Assembly (NCBI GenBank): GCA_964481435.1
Contig: CAYZTH010000010.1
Coordinates: forward strand, 1-26,804
Reading direction: 5' to 3'
Source: JAPLYB01 sp964481435
GTDB lineage: Archaea > Nanobdellota > Nanobdellia > Pacearchaeales > UBA284
DNA: 26,804 nt
In this document: piece after piece, positions 18,586-26,804 of the stretch
Layout: the number at the start of each line of letters is the position of its first letter
Numbering within the stretch: the stretch's first letter is position 1
The notes under the pieces: model-generated
What the model was told of the DNA's origin: nothing
Database searches by the model: none
Seen by the model: the letters and a program-made list of their open reading frames with translations, nothing else
Translations under genes and position numbers: made by a program

Positions 18586-19620
18586 ATGGAACTAAAAGAG
18601 GCCCTATTCTATAAACCAATAAAATCAAAGGGTAAAGATAAAAGCGATGATAAAATTGTTCAGTGTAAATTATGTCCTCGATTTTGTTTAATAAAGAATA
18701 CTGAGAGAGGAAACTGCGGCACTCGGACAAACATGGATGGGACCCTTTATTCTCTAGTTTATGGAAAACCCTGCTCCCTCTCAATAGACCCAATCGAAAA
18801 GAAACCATTCTACAATTTCCTACCAGGCTCAAAATCTCTGAGCATAGCAACAACCGGCTGTAATCTTCACTGCTTGCACTGCCAAAACTCACAAATTTCA
18901 CAAGCGAGATTCGAAGATGTTCCTCATCTTGAAGCGAGTCCAGAATCAGTTGTACAACAAGCTAAATCAAACAATGCAAAAAGCATCTCATTTACATATA
19001 GCGAACCCATCATTTCATACGAGTATATTATGGATATCGCAAAGTTAGCAAAAAAGTCAAAAATAAAATGCAACATTGTCTCAAACGGTTATATAAACCA
19101 AGCCCCTCTAAAAAAACTTGTTCCATACATCAAAGCAGCCAACATAGACCTAAAAGGAAATTCTTTATTCTATGAAAAAATCTGCGATGCTAAGATTGAG
19201 CCAGTCCTTGAGACAATAAAATTCTTGAAAAAGAAAGGAGTCTGGCTCGAACTCACATATCTCGTCATTCCCGGATATAATGATAGCATTGAAGAGATTA
19301 AAACCACTATCGCCTGGATAAAGGATAATTTGGGTCTAGATGCTCCATTACATTTTTCAGCATTCTATCCTTGCTATAAACTTATGAATGCCCCTGCAAC
19401 AGCACCAGAATTTCTTATAAAAGCGAGAATAATTGCAAAGCAGCAAGGTCTTAAATTTGTCTACACTGGAAATATTCAAGACGAAGAAGGTTCAACAACT
19501 TACTGCCCAAACTGCAACAGAGCAGTCATAAAAAGAAGGTCGGTTTTTATAACTGAAAACAATCTAAAACGAGGAAAGTGCAGATTCTGCAAAAACCCCG
19601 TTCCAGGAATATGGCAGTAA
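18586..19620 (+). CDS. amrS: AmrS-type radical SAM protein
   Basis: This matches the AmmeMemoRadiSam radical SAM protein, related to pyruvate formate-lyase activating enzymes. The radical SAM motif is GCNLHCLHCQN (Cys92, Cys96, Cys99), ligating a [4Fe-4S] cluster. Before it, CKLCPRFC and GNCG (Cys27, 30, 34, 44) are an N-terminal cysteine cluster typical of the family. Later blocks are SFTYSEPIISYEY, NIVSNGYIN, ANIDLKGNSLFY and LTYLVIPGYND. The C-terminus has TTYCPNCN and CRFCKNPVPG, a zinc-like pair. Length of 344 is normal. The Memo and AMMECR1 partners are not in this window. The precise reaction is uncertain for archaea. Confidence 0.93.
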   Translation: MELKEALFYKPIKSKGKDKSDDKIVQCKLCPRFCLIKNTERGNCGTRTNMDGTLYSLVYGKPCSLSIDPIEKKPFYNFLPGSKSLSIATTGCNLHCLHCQNSQISQARFEDVPHLEASPESVVQQAKSNNAKSISFTYSEPIISYEYIMDIAKLAKKSKIKCNIVSNGYINQAPLKKLVPYIKAANIDLKGNSLFYEKICDAKIEPVLETIKFLKKKGVWLELTYLVIPGYNDSIEEIKTTIAWIKDNLGLDAPLHFSAFYPCYKLMNAPATAPEFLIKARIIAKQQGLKFVYTGNIQDEEGSTTYCPNCNRAVIKRRSVFITENNLKRGKCRFCKNPVPGIWQ

Positions 19621-19643
19621 AGCAACACTTACCGAGAAATAAG

Positions 19644-19656
19644 AATATTTAAAAAA
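19644..19656 (+). promoter_or_regulatory. TATA box of the lamin-tail gene
   Basis: AATATTTAAAAAA is centred 26 nt before the ATG at 19676, so the transcript should be leaderless although the protein is secreted. Confidence 0.55.
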
Positions 19657-19675
19657 TCTAGACCCATTCATTCTA

Positions 19676-20734
19676 ATGAAAAAAGAGGTGATTTTGCTCA
19701 CTTTTATGCTTCTTATTTTTTCACTAGTTCTTACTCTCCCTTATGTCCATGCTTCAGTTTATATCAATGAGGTGATGCCAAATCCATTCGATAACTGTTT
19801 TGACTGCACAGAGTGGCTCGAGCTCTACTCAGATATAAATCAAAATCTAATTGATTGGAAATTAAATACCGGCGAATCAAAGAACCTCACGATAAATGCA
19901 ACAATCCAAGATTATTTAATTATAACAAAAAACAAAACCGTCTTTCTTGAGTTTTGGGATATCCCTTCAGAAAAAGTACTTGAACTCGCTATAGGATTAA
20001 CAAACTCCAAAGATTCCGTAACTCTCTATGATTCTCAGAACGAAACAATTGATTACTTCAATTGGTCTAAAGACATAGGAAACAGTTCATGGTCCCATAT
20101 TGATAATGGTACATTCCTATCCTGCACCCCAACACCCAATTTAATTAACAATTGCCCAAGTCAAGAACAAAATCAAACCCCGGACAATAGCCCGGATAGC
20201 TCCGATGATAGTTCTGAAGAGCAAGAATCAAGCATAGACATAAAAGACTATCCCGATAGTGCAAGATTCGGAGAGAAAATAACTCTTGACCTGAGGATTT
20301 ATAGGGGAAATACTGCCAAGTATGCAGTCTATGCCTATGTACAAGATGAAAATGAAGAAAGAGTTTCTGATAAGAAGACAATTCACATTGACAATAGATA
20401 TGATACATACCGCGATGAAATAAAACTAACACTACAATGTTTAAATGAATCGGGCACATACAAGATAGTTGTTCAGGGCCTAGATGAAAGAGACACCGCA
20501 CCAATTGACATAAAATCTTGTTTTGAGAAGACAATTAATGAAACAAACACGAAAGTAGAAACAATGGACGATTCTCTTCCTTCAACATACCAATATACTC
20601 CGCCGGCCATAACGAGCCAAGCAACATCACAAACACTAAAATCATCAAGCCTCTCTTTCCTAGACTTTCTTCCTTACATCCTCCTAGCGATTATCGCCGC
20701 CATCATCATCTATCTCATAATTATAAAAAAGTGA
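19676..20734 (+). CDS. Lamin-tail domain surface protein, C-terminal anchor
   Basis: The 352-residue protein has a signal peptide (1-26, cut near VHA/SV), then a lamin-tail domain (27 to about 150): VYINEVMPNP, CTEWLELYSD, IDWKLNTGES, ITKNKTVFLEF, NSKDSVTLYDSQNETID, with DNCFDC as an added cysteine pair. An Asp/Ser/Glu-rich linker (about 158-186) leads to a beta-rich domain (DSARFGEKITLDLRIYRG and on, to about 280). A Thr/Ser-rich stretch precedes a C-terminal helix (FLDFLPYILLAIIAAIIIYLIII) ending in KK. Many N-x-S/T sequons suggest glycosylation. In archaea LTD proteins are often extracellular. The role is unknown, probably adhesion or envelope structure. Confidence 0.87.
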   Translation: MKKEVILLTFMLLIFSLVLTLPYVHASVYINEVMPNPFDNCFDCTEWLELYSDINQNLIDWKLNTGESKNLTINATIQDYLIITKNKTVFLEFWDIPSEKVLELAIGLTNSKDSVTLYDSQNETIDYFNWSKDIGNSSWSHIDNGTFLSCTPTPNLINNCPSQEQNQTPDNSPDSSDDSSEEQESSIDIKDYPDSARFGEKITLDLRIYRGNTAKYAVYAYVQDENEERVSDKKTIHIDNRYDTYRDEIKLTLQCLNESGTYKIVVQGLDERDTAPIDIKSCFEKTINETNTKVETMDDSLPSTYQYTPPAITSQATSQTLKSSSLSFLDFLPYILLAIIAAIIIYLIIIKK

Positions 20735-20755
20735 TTTAGATTCTAGACTTAAATT

Positions 20756-20767
20756 AAGTTTAAAAAC
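20756..20767 (+). promoter_or_regulatory. TATA box of the 194-aa gene
   Basis: AAGTTTAAAAAC is centred 26 nt before the ATG at 20788, giving a leaderless transcript. Confidence 0.55.
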
Positions 20768-20787
20768 TCAGATAATCTAAAAAAATC

Positions 20788-21372
20788 ATGTTATTCGGAA
20801 AAAAGAAAAAGGAAGACAAAGAACAAGTAATTGAAAATAAAGAAGAAAATTCTAATCAAAAAGACCCAGAAAAATCTGAAAAAGACATACAAACAAACAT
20901 CAAAGAAAAACTCACCCGGGGTTGGATTCAAGTCAATTTCATTTTTGAAGTCATAGGCAAGCCAGCAGACTACGTTGAAGAATCCCTAAAAAATCTACTG
21001 GATGTTCTTGAGAAAGAAAAAAATGCAATAGTAATAAAAAGAGAACAGCGCCCTTCAGAGGTCTATGAAGAGACACTATTCTCAACTTTTGCAGAAGTCA
21101 CTATCTTGATAGAGAACCTAAGACGATTCATGAACATCGTATTTGATTACATGCCCTCTAGCATCGAGATCGTGGAACCTCAAGAGATCAAGGTGAAATA
21201 CGCTGACCTTAATCTAGTTATGAATGAGCTTGCTAACAACTTACACAGGAATGACCTAGAAATGAAGAAAATCCAGTTTGAAAGAAATTTCTTGAGTAGA
21301 AAACTCGAAGAGCTCAATAGCAAGTTAAGAGAAACTAAAGAAAAAAAAGAAGAAAATTCTGAAAACAAATAA
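20788..21372 (+). CDS. Coiled-coil protein of unknown function, 194 aa
   Basis: The N-terminal 40 residues are highly charged (FGKKKKEDKEQVIENKEENS). The central domain (about 45-140) begins GWIQVNFIFEVIGKPADYVEESLKNLLDVLEKEK and contains ETLFSTFAEVTILIENLRRFMNIVFDYMPSSIEIVEP, a strand-helix-strand pattern that may be ferredoxin-like. The last 55 residues are a heptad-rich helix (DLNLVMNELANNLHRNDLEM and on), probably a coiled coil for dimerisation. No signal or membrane segment, so cytoplasmic. Not recognised as a named family. Convergent with the 819-residue surface gene. Confidence 0.8.
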   Translation: MLFGKKKKEDKEQVIENKEENSNQKDPEKSEKDIQTNIKEKLTRGWIQVNFIFEVIGKPADYVEESLKNLLDVLEKEKNAIVIKREQRPSEVYEETLFSTFAEVTILIENLRRFMNIVFDYMPSSIEIVEPQEIKVKYADLNLVMNELANNLHRNDLEMKKIQFERNFLSRKLEELNSKLRETKEKKEENSENK

Positions 21373-21373
21373 G

Positions 21374-21406
21374 GTGCGTTTTTGAGCAGCAAAAACAACG
21401 TTGCAC
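21374..21406 (+). repeat. Bulged hairpin element, copy 3
   Basis: GTGC, inner stem GTTTTTG/CAAAAAC (7 bp, perfect, 5-nt loop AGCAG), bulge AACGTT, closing GCAC. The element follows the stop of the 194-residue gene by 1 nt. It shares the order outer arm, inner stem, 3' bulge and outer arm with copies at 1026-1063 and 5735-5778 (both minus strand). Here it is on the sense strand of the gene end. Confidence 0.6.
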
Positions 21407-21445
21407 TTCTAACTTATAAGAAGATATATCTACGGCCATATTCTC

Positions 21446-21473
21446 AAGACGCGTTTGTGCCTCTGCAAGTCTT
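21446..21473 (-). terminator. Conserved 3' hairpin element (copy 2)
   Basis: AAGAC/GTCTT (21446-21450, 21469-21473) encloses GCGTTTGTGC-CTCT-GCAA. It is similar in sequence and position to 17646-17678. It lies 9 nt past the stop of the 819-residue gene. The sequence right after both stop codons (TAATTCTA on the minus strand) is also shared. Confidence 0.5.
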
Positions 21474-21482
21474 AACTTAGAA

Positions 21483-23942
21483 TTATTTTACATCCTTGAA
21501 GTCATCAATTTTACCCATATCCCCCATGCTATCTAAGTCTCCGAAATCAGGTGACCCTTTGCTACCGAATTCTTCCTTGAACTCTTTTGTCTGTGGCTTG
21601 CTTATCTCATCATAGGGATTTATCTCACTTGAAACACTATCCATAAACTCCTTCATACCCTTTCTTGGTCTTCTCTTTAAGAAGAACAACACCCCTACAA
21701 GAACAAGTAATATGACTACGATTATCACTACTGCGACAGTTACGTTTTTCGAGGTTGTTTTTGTATTCAAGACCACATCACATGAACTTAGACAGCACGA
21801 ACCATCAGATGCCGGAGTCTGGTTATTGCCTCTGCAAGTCTCATTCCCTATGCAGACTGTACCCTGGAGCTCTCTGCATGCTTTCAAAGAAGTTACATCA
21901 AGAACAAAATTCATGTAAAGCAGAGTGGTTATATCCGCCCCGTTATAATCCCCTAAAACTTCTAATCTGCCATCTAATTTCTTGCTTGCAGAGCTAATCT
22001 TACTAGGATCGACGTATATTGTTACTGTCTTACTATCATTTCCATCAATCAAATCTATAGCAGAGGGATTTATCTCTAAGTCACTTAAGCTCGCAGATTT
22101 CTGTATAGTTATGTTCCCTATTGGGCCAGGAAATTTATTCACTAGATTAACATTGATTGAAAAGATTCCAAGAGAATAGATTGTTCGGGTAATATTACTC
22201 TCTGAAAAATAGAAATTCTGCTTGATGATGGATTCGCTTAAATTATAGTTCCAGGTATTGTTCAGACTCTCATTCATTATCTCCTTTGTTTGATTTTCAT
22301 TTATCTGAGACTGATTTATTATAAAGCTGAAATTGCTCTCGCTTCCCTTTATGGTTGCAATCAATACAGGGATAGTATACGTCCTTGTCATTGAATTAAG
22401 AATCTTATCTGAATACTGCAGAGTCAAAATCTCGGTTATAACTCTGCCCTCCGAAGTCTTTATATTCGGAACATTTATTCCCAGATTCTTAGAACCCCCT
22501 TTCTGGACTTCCAACATCATGCTTGAATTCATAATACTCGCGGTAACCTCTACATTCTCTGGTCCGCTGTTTTGCATTATTATATTGAAACTGCCCCCGG
22601 ACTGAGTCCTTACTATTCCTGGCCAGATACTCATCAAAGGTTCGAGATTTGGAAAAACAAAAAAGAGAGTATAAGACTCATCTGCAAGACCCGAAGTACT
22701 CAAGCTCTGGTCAAGATATTTTTTCGCTTTGTCAATAGCCTCTATAACTCTCGAATTTTTATTTTCAACCAGATTCAGCACATAGTAGATTGTCACAGTC
22801 GCCTGCACATCGTTCGCTCCTTTTTTCTGCCATGCCCCATAATAGGTCTGGCTCGCAAGTATCTGATTTAAGTTATTTTCATCTTTTGTAAATAAATAGA
22901 CTACCGCTACCTGATCAGCCGAATTAGCATTATTTGAAAGCCAGCTTACTGCTCTCTCTTTATCATTTATCTCAAAACCAGAAACATACATCGAGAATAG
23001 CGCATAAGCAGTACTTTCAGCATCACAAGCATTCTTTGTATTATTTCCGAAGCATGCAAGATTCTGCATCTCAAAATTATTGCCTATGGTGAAGTTCTTG
23101 AAAATATCCTCGTACCTGAATAAAAGTTTCCTAGAAGTCAGATTACATGTGTCCGTAATAAGGACTTTTGATGAATTACTGTACAAAGAAAGATCAATAC
23201 TGATAATGTTCTTATCAGGGAATATATTCAAGAATTTTGTTGTATTCCCTATACTTAGGTTGCAGTCCTGACTTATCTTTGAGTCATACTCTAAAAACCA
23301 CTGCCCTTGCAGATTATTCTGATAAGAGTTTATCAGATTTTTTAACTGGCTCCTTGTTGAAAAATCCCTAAAAGAGATTAATGCAAGAGCCGCATTTTTC
23401 GTAGAACAATTCGTATTCAAACAGGAATCTTTTCTTGAAAAATAATTTTCTAGAGCTTCTTCAGAGATTTCCCCATTATAGGACAATGCTGCGCTGGCAA
23501 GTGCAACTTCATCTATCTTGAGACTAGCCCATTTTCCATCTACCCTAAATCTTAAAGAATCATAATAGACACTCTTTGGCCTATTGACTTTGAATTCAAT
23601 CGGCGTATATGAAAACCCATTATCACACTGGGCCTTAACCTTTAAAATATAATCCCCCTCATTCGGGACATTGAACCATGCAAAGAACTTTCCACTTGAT
23701 ACCTTAACAAGGTAGTAATCCGCATTAATTAGCTGGCCATCTCTGTATAAGAACAAGTCACTTGAATAAACATCTTTTACAAGGCTACGACCATATTCAA
23801 TCCCTATTTCAAGCTGCATGGTATCCTTTGGCAAGAATTCTGTTTTATACGTGCTTAGAGTCAAGCATGCCTGGCCCATCATAAGCCCAAAGATAAAAAT
23901 AACTAATCCGATAATAGACAGTGTAAAAAATTTATGTTCCAT
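21483..23942 (-). CDS. Large single-pass surface protein, toroid-like repeats
   Basis: The 819-residue protein begins with a signal segment (MEHKFFTLSIIGLVIFIFGL) ending MMGQAC. It continues with a beta domain (about 30-135) and a helical-repeat region (about 145-460), with patterns such as ALASAALSYNGEISEEALENYF, STAYALFSMYVSG, ATVTIYYVLNL and ESYTLFFVFPN that resemble the alpha/alpha toroid of terpenoid cyclase-like domains without visible active-site motifs. Then come beta-rich Asn-glycosylated domains (about 470-700), one CC-containing cysteine module (CRELQGTVC...GSCCLSSC), a membrane helix (about 733-755) and a 64-residue acidic tail ending FKDVK. Similar in plan to the 24105-26777 protein. 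Function unknown; structural or adhesive role likely. Confidence 0.82.
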   Translation of the reverse strand: MEHKFFTLSIIGLVIFIFGLMMGQACLTLSTYKTEFLPKDTMQLEIGIEYGRSLVKDVYSSDLFLYRDGQLINADYYLVKVSSGKFFAWFNVPNEGDYILKVKAQCDNGFSYTPIEFKVNRPKSVYYDSLRFRVDGKWASLKIDEVALASAALSYNGEISEEALENYFSRKDSCLNTNCSTKNAALALISFRDFSTRSQLKNLINSYQNNLQGQWFLEYDSKISQDCNLSIGNTTKFLNIFPDKNIISIDLSLYSNSSKVLITDTCNLTSRKLLFRYEDIFKNFTIGNNFEMQNLACFGNNTKNACDAESTAYALFSMYVSGFEINDKERAVSWLSNNANSADQVAVVYLFTKDENNLNQILASQTYYGAWQKKGANDVQATVTIYYVLNLVENKNSRVIEAIDKAKKYLDQSLSTSGLADESYTLFFVFPNLEPLMSIWPGIVRTQSGGSFNIIMQNSGPENVEVTASIMNSSMMLEVQKGGSKNLGINVPNIKTSEGRVITEILTLQYSDKILNSMTRTYTIPVLIATIKGSESNFSFIINQSQINENQTKEIMNESLNNTWNYNLSESIIKQNFYFSESNITRTIYSLGIFSINVNLVNKFPGPIGNITIQKSASLSDLEINPSAIDLIDGNDSKTVTIYVDPSKISSASKKLDGRLEVLGDYNGADITTLLYMNFVLDVTSLKACRELQGTVCIGNETCRGNNQTPASDGSCCLSSCDVVLNTKTTSKNVTVAVVIIVVILLVLVGVLFFLKRRPRKGMKEFMDSVSSEINPYDEISKPQTKEFKEEFGSKGSPDFGDLDSMGDMGKIDDFKDVK

Positions 23943-23963
23943 TTATATCTCAACTACCTCATT

Positions 23964-24070
23964 TCTTATAATACTAAAGAAAAACAGTATTAATAAATCT
24001 TATCTTGATTTCCCATTATAAGATTTATTACCTATTACAACAAAGCGCACTAATGCTAAATAAAGCGCAA
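23964..24070 (-). promoter_or_regulatory. Surface-gene promoter and TGCGCTTT repeat (copy 3)
   Basis: On the minus strand TGCGCTTTA and TGCGCTTTG lie 20 nt apart (24041-24070), as in copies 1 and 2. The TATA GTATTATAAG (23964-23976) is centred about 27 nt before the ATG at 23942, so the mRNA is leaderless. The repeat is about 70 nt upstream of the TATA. The 162-nt gap holds nothing else recognisable. Confidence 0.55.
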
Positions 24071-24104
24071 TAGAACTTATCCTTTGAATCAAATAATATA
24101 CTTA

Positions 24105-26777
24105 CTATTTTTTGCTTATCTTCTTCAACTTTCCAAGAACTTCTTCAAAGTCATCTTCATCTTTTGTTTTTTTGCCTGCCGACTTGACAGTTGTTTTGGT
24201 TATAGTCTTTGTGATTGTCTTCTCAACATGTGGCTTTGCTCTTTCCTTCGGCATCTGCCTTGGAATGACCCTTGTAGAAAATAAATTTGCAGGAATCTTA
24301 TACTCATCTGCGGGCTTATTCTTAAGACCCTGTAGTGTCGGTCTTGGAACTGTGCTAATTTGACTTTTTTCTGCGGGCTTGAAAAAAGGCGCCGGTGATG
24401 ATTTCTTTCCAAAATGATCTTGTCTTTTGCTTGGACCAGACATGGTCTCAGCTTTCATTGCACTTTCGAAATCCGAGAATTCATCTCCCCCTGCAGGACC
24501 CTCTCCTTTTTTAGGGAAACCGAATTCATCTAACTCTTCTTTCTTGCCCTTCTTCTTTTTGATGACAAAGAAATACACCAAAACTAAGGCAACAATCACA
24601 ATAATTATAATTATTATCCACCACAAACTTCCTCCTTTTGAGGCAGCTTTGCACTCGCTCAAACAGCAATTATCTTCAACACTGTCTTGTGCCCACTGAT
24701 TACCCTGACAAACTTCATTTTCTGCGCAGAGATTATTCGCCGCACATCCCCTTTTACAATCATCTAAACAACAATATGCAACATCTTTTGTTCTGATTGT
24801 TTGACCAGGGTTTGTTCCACTGACACAAGTATACTCTGACCCATAACCCTGCGCTGTTGAACTGCAATCCTTTCCGACATATGAACATACTTCATCTTTA
24901 ATGCACTCAGAAGGATATGGACAACACGTATTTTCTAGAGCAAGTATAAATGGAACTTGATATCCAAGTGCAGAACTCCAGCATATTTCATCAAATAAAC
25001 AAACATATCCATTCTGACTGTAACAGCTTGCTTGAGGATTATCAGTTATGCATGAAGACAAACAACACTGGCCATCCGAAGTCTCAACAGTCTCATTATT
25101 CTGGCAGTACTCTCCTAAATATGAATCGCAGACTCTTCTTCCAAAGTCGCTGCACTGGCTCTGTGTATAGGTCTTGCAACATAGTGGTTGATCTCCAGGA
25201 CACGAAACAATCTCCGTCAATCGTCCTGAACCTGTTGGGCAAGAAATTCCTGCAGTGCACATTCCCCCATTATCAACACAAGCATCTGGATTCGAAGTAG
25301 CATTATAGCAGCAAACTAACCCGGAAGGACAATCAAAAGGCCACATTATTTGAGGATCAATACAGGAATTCTGGCAACCAAAATTAATTCCCTGCTGCTC
25401 ACACTCTGCTCCGCTAGTTCCTCCAGCTCCTGGACAGTAACTCCCCCAGAAAATCCAGAGGATGAACGCAGTATCTCTTATAGTATCCTTTGAAGGTGCT
25501 GCATCAAACTCATTTTTCCAGCTATGATCTTTTGACAATCTATTAAGTAAATAATCTCGAATCTCTTCTATATTTGGAGTTGAATCTCCAAGAGCTAGTG
25601 CTGCTTTAGGCGTATCATAAAATTGACCATATAATAATGGTTGCTTCAACCAAAAGCTCCAGTACGCTGCTGGCTGTGTCTGGGGCTTTCTGATTCTTTG
25701 TTGTTCCTTGACTAACTTGTCAGTATAATCTCCGCCAATAATCTTGCTTAAAAAACTCTCGGGAAAATATTTTTGATTCTCGGTATTTGAAGAATACACA
25801 ACAAGATAGGGAGTAAACATGTTTACATACTCTTGTTTTCCTTCCATCTGCCATACAAATGTAGCCCAAGCAGTTCCTTCATAGTCGCATGCTCCTGGCG
25901 CTCTATCTGTGCTTAGACAGTAGCTAGGAATATTCAGTTCCATGACATCTGGCCTTATAATTTCATCTCCGAGCATATTTACATATCCTACTGCACCCGA
26001 GACAATTTCGCTTGAGACTGAAAAGTATAATTTTGGATCATTAGAATTATTATTATACAAAAGTGTTGCAGTTACACTACCTGCATCACTCTCATTTCCA
26101 AAACATTTGATAGAATAAATATTATTATAGCATGCTTCGGTATTCTTTATCTTAAACCAGTAATTTTTATGCACTCCTTCTATACAATCTCCTGTTCCTC
26201 CTTTCTTCGCGACGGTTTTATTTGCAAACACAGTCAAGTTCTGCATAGAATCTTGATACATTACTTCACAACTAACTTCTTTTCCAAGCTGTGCATCAAT
26301 CTGCAGATACCAGTAAATATCCTTTGTAAAAATTCTTTTATTTGATAAAAGCCAATTATCTACATACGTTGTATTCTCAAATATCTCATTAAGCGCTAAT
26401 TTGGCCAGAGCCGTGTCCATTATTCTGCAATTATTTTTATTTGCCTGGCCCACATTGGTCCAGCAACGTATCTTTTGTGTTGAATTATAATAGCTAAGGT
26501 TATAGAGAGATTTATTTCCCTGTTTGACAAATGTCTCATTACACTTCAAGGCCAATAAAGAGAATGCACTCTCATTTATTCCAAGAGTGTTCCATTTCTT
26601 TGTCTTATTGATAAGCCAGCTATACACCTGGGGAATCGCAACATCCTCTGACTCAACAGCTTGAATTAAAGGAGCATACATAATTAAGAATACAAATAAC
26701 AAGAAGACTAGACTAAAAATCAAACTCAAATTCTTTCTCGAAGTTATCGCTCTACTTCCTCTGCACTCTTTTTTCAT
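24105..26777 (-). CDS. Large single-pass surface protein, cysteine modules
   Basis: The 890-residue protein has an N-terminal signal/anchor (about 17-40) and a helical-repeat ectodomain (about 45-445; for example INESAFSLLALKC, DTALAKLALNEIF, YEGTAWATFVWQMEG, TPKAALALG, RDTAFILWIFWGSYC). It then has a cysteine-rich stalk (about 450-710) with six CC pairs (489-490, 533-534, 571-572, 618-619, 669-670, 704-705), four followed by the pattern CC-x3-C or similar. A membrane helix (718-739) leads to a cytoplasmic tail of about 150 residues with FGFPKKGEG, FxPAEKS and Lys-rich segments. The ATG is followed by MKKECRGSR; TATA TTTAAA is at the window edge. Adjacent to a relative at 21483. Function unknown. 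Confidence 0.82.
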   Translation of the reverse strand: MKKECRGSRAITSRKNLSLIFSLVFLLFVFLIMYAPLIQAVESEDVAIPQVYSWLINKTKKWNTLGINESAFSLLALKCNETFVKQGNKSLYNLSYYNSTQKIRCWTNVGQANKNNCRIMDTALAKLALNEIFENTTYVDNWLLSNKRIFTKDIYWYLQIDAQLGKEVSCEVMYQDSMQNLTVFANKTVAKKGGTGDCIEGVHKNYWFKIKNTEACYNNIYSIKCFGNESDAGSVTATLLYNNNSNDPKLYFSVSSEIVSGAVGYVNMLGDEIIRPDVMELNIPSYCLSTDRAPGACDYEGTAWATFVWQMEGKQEYVNMFTPYLVVYSSNTENQKYFPESFLSKIIGGDYTDKLVKEQQRIRKPQTQPAAYWSFWLKQPLLYGQFYDTPKAALALGDSTPNIEEIRDYLLNRLSKDHSWKNEFDAAPSKDTIRDTAFILWIFWGSYCPGAGGTSGAECEQQGINFGCQNSCIDPQIMWPFDCPSGLVCCYNATSNPDACVDNGGMCTAGISCPTGSGRLTEIVSCPGDQPLCCKTYTQSQCSDFGRRVCDSYLGEYCQNNETVETSDGQCCLSSCITDNPQASCYSQNGYVCLFDEICWSSALGYQVPFILALENTCCPYPSECIKDEVCSYVGKDCSSTAQGYGSEYTCVSGTNPGQTIRTKDVAYCCLDDCKRGCAANNLCAENEVCQGNQWAQDSVEDNCCLSECKAASKGGSLWWIIIIIIVIVALVLVYFFVIKKKKGKKEELDEFGFPKKGEGPAGGDEFSDFESAMKAETMSGPSKRQDHFGKKSSPAPFFKPAEKSQISTVPRPTLQGLKNKPADEYKIPANLFSTRVIPRQMPKERAKPHVEKTITKTITKTTVKSAGKKTKDEDDFEEVLGKLKKISKK

Positions 26778-26804
26778 AAATTAAAGATAATATCTACGTT
26801 TAAA

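Noticed and set aside
21712..22871. Plus-strand readings opposite the 819-residue gene
   Set aside because: They are antisense shadows of a long gene, with no start signals, family patterns or promoters.
1..26804. CRISPR array, insertion sequence or integrase
   Set aside because: There are no regularly spaced identical repeats and no transposase or integrase reading frame. The only mobile signature is the duplicated cbf5 end around mazF.

Overview
The window is archaeal and most resembles a DPANN lineage of the Pacearchaeota/Woesearchaeota kind. The evidence is eukaryote/archaea-type ribosomal proteins (L7Ae, S28e, L24e, S19e, L31e, L39e), PDCD5, a Cbf5-type pseudouridine synthase and an archaeal Ogg2 glycosylase. 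TATA boxes usually lie about 26 nt before the start codon, giving leaderless mRNAs. The DNA is AT-rich and compact, and many secreted proteins have no recognisable family. No rRNA, tRNA, CRISPR array or insertion sequence was found.

Layout. 1-1000: L7Ae-S28e-L24e ribosomal cluster (+). 1000-4530: an Ogg2-like glycosylase, an unknown gene, a toxin-antitoxin pair (RHH antitoxin plus MazF) lodged at the 3' end of cbf5, then cbf5 and an AlkD-like glycosylase. 4590-9970 (-): a pilin-like six-cysteine protein, the L31e/L39e/PDCD5/S19e cluster, YhbY and a stand-alone NFACT-R protein, cysteinyl-tRNA synthetase, a second pilin-like protein and a TM2 protein. 10150-13570: a HIT protein with a degraded catalytic triad, a membrane-anchored protein, a paralogue of the six-cysteine protein, a prepilin peptidase and a 38-codon gene candidate. 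13685-17020 (+): a polytopic membrane protein followed by two lipoprotein-like proteins. 17100-18000: a structured RNA or leader, a very basic small protein, and S10 (uS10). 18090-21370 (+): Nudix, AmrS-type radical SAM, a lamin-tail surface protein and a coiled-coil protein. 21480-26780 (-): two large single-pass surface proteins with helical-repeat ectodomains, CC-containing cysteine modules and cytoplasmic tails.

Two functional themes alternate: translation and RNA modification, and cell-surface construction. The prepilin peptidase is the likely processing enzyme for the three pilin-like proteins (4592, 9091, 11522). The large anchored proteins and the membrane/lipoprotein cluster look like envelope or cell-contact machinery.

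The most notable non-genic signals are: (a) a diverged duplicate of the cbf5 3' end, which brackets the MazF cassette; (b) a 20-nt-period direct repeat (TGCGCTTT) upstream of three minus-strand promoters; (c) a three-copy hairpin family with an AACGTT/AACATT bulge; (d) a roughly 230-nt structured RNA with mutually exclusive pairings directly before a Lys-rich gene; (e) a shared hairpin just after the stop codons of two convergent genes. All identifications come from reading the sequence; no database search was run.
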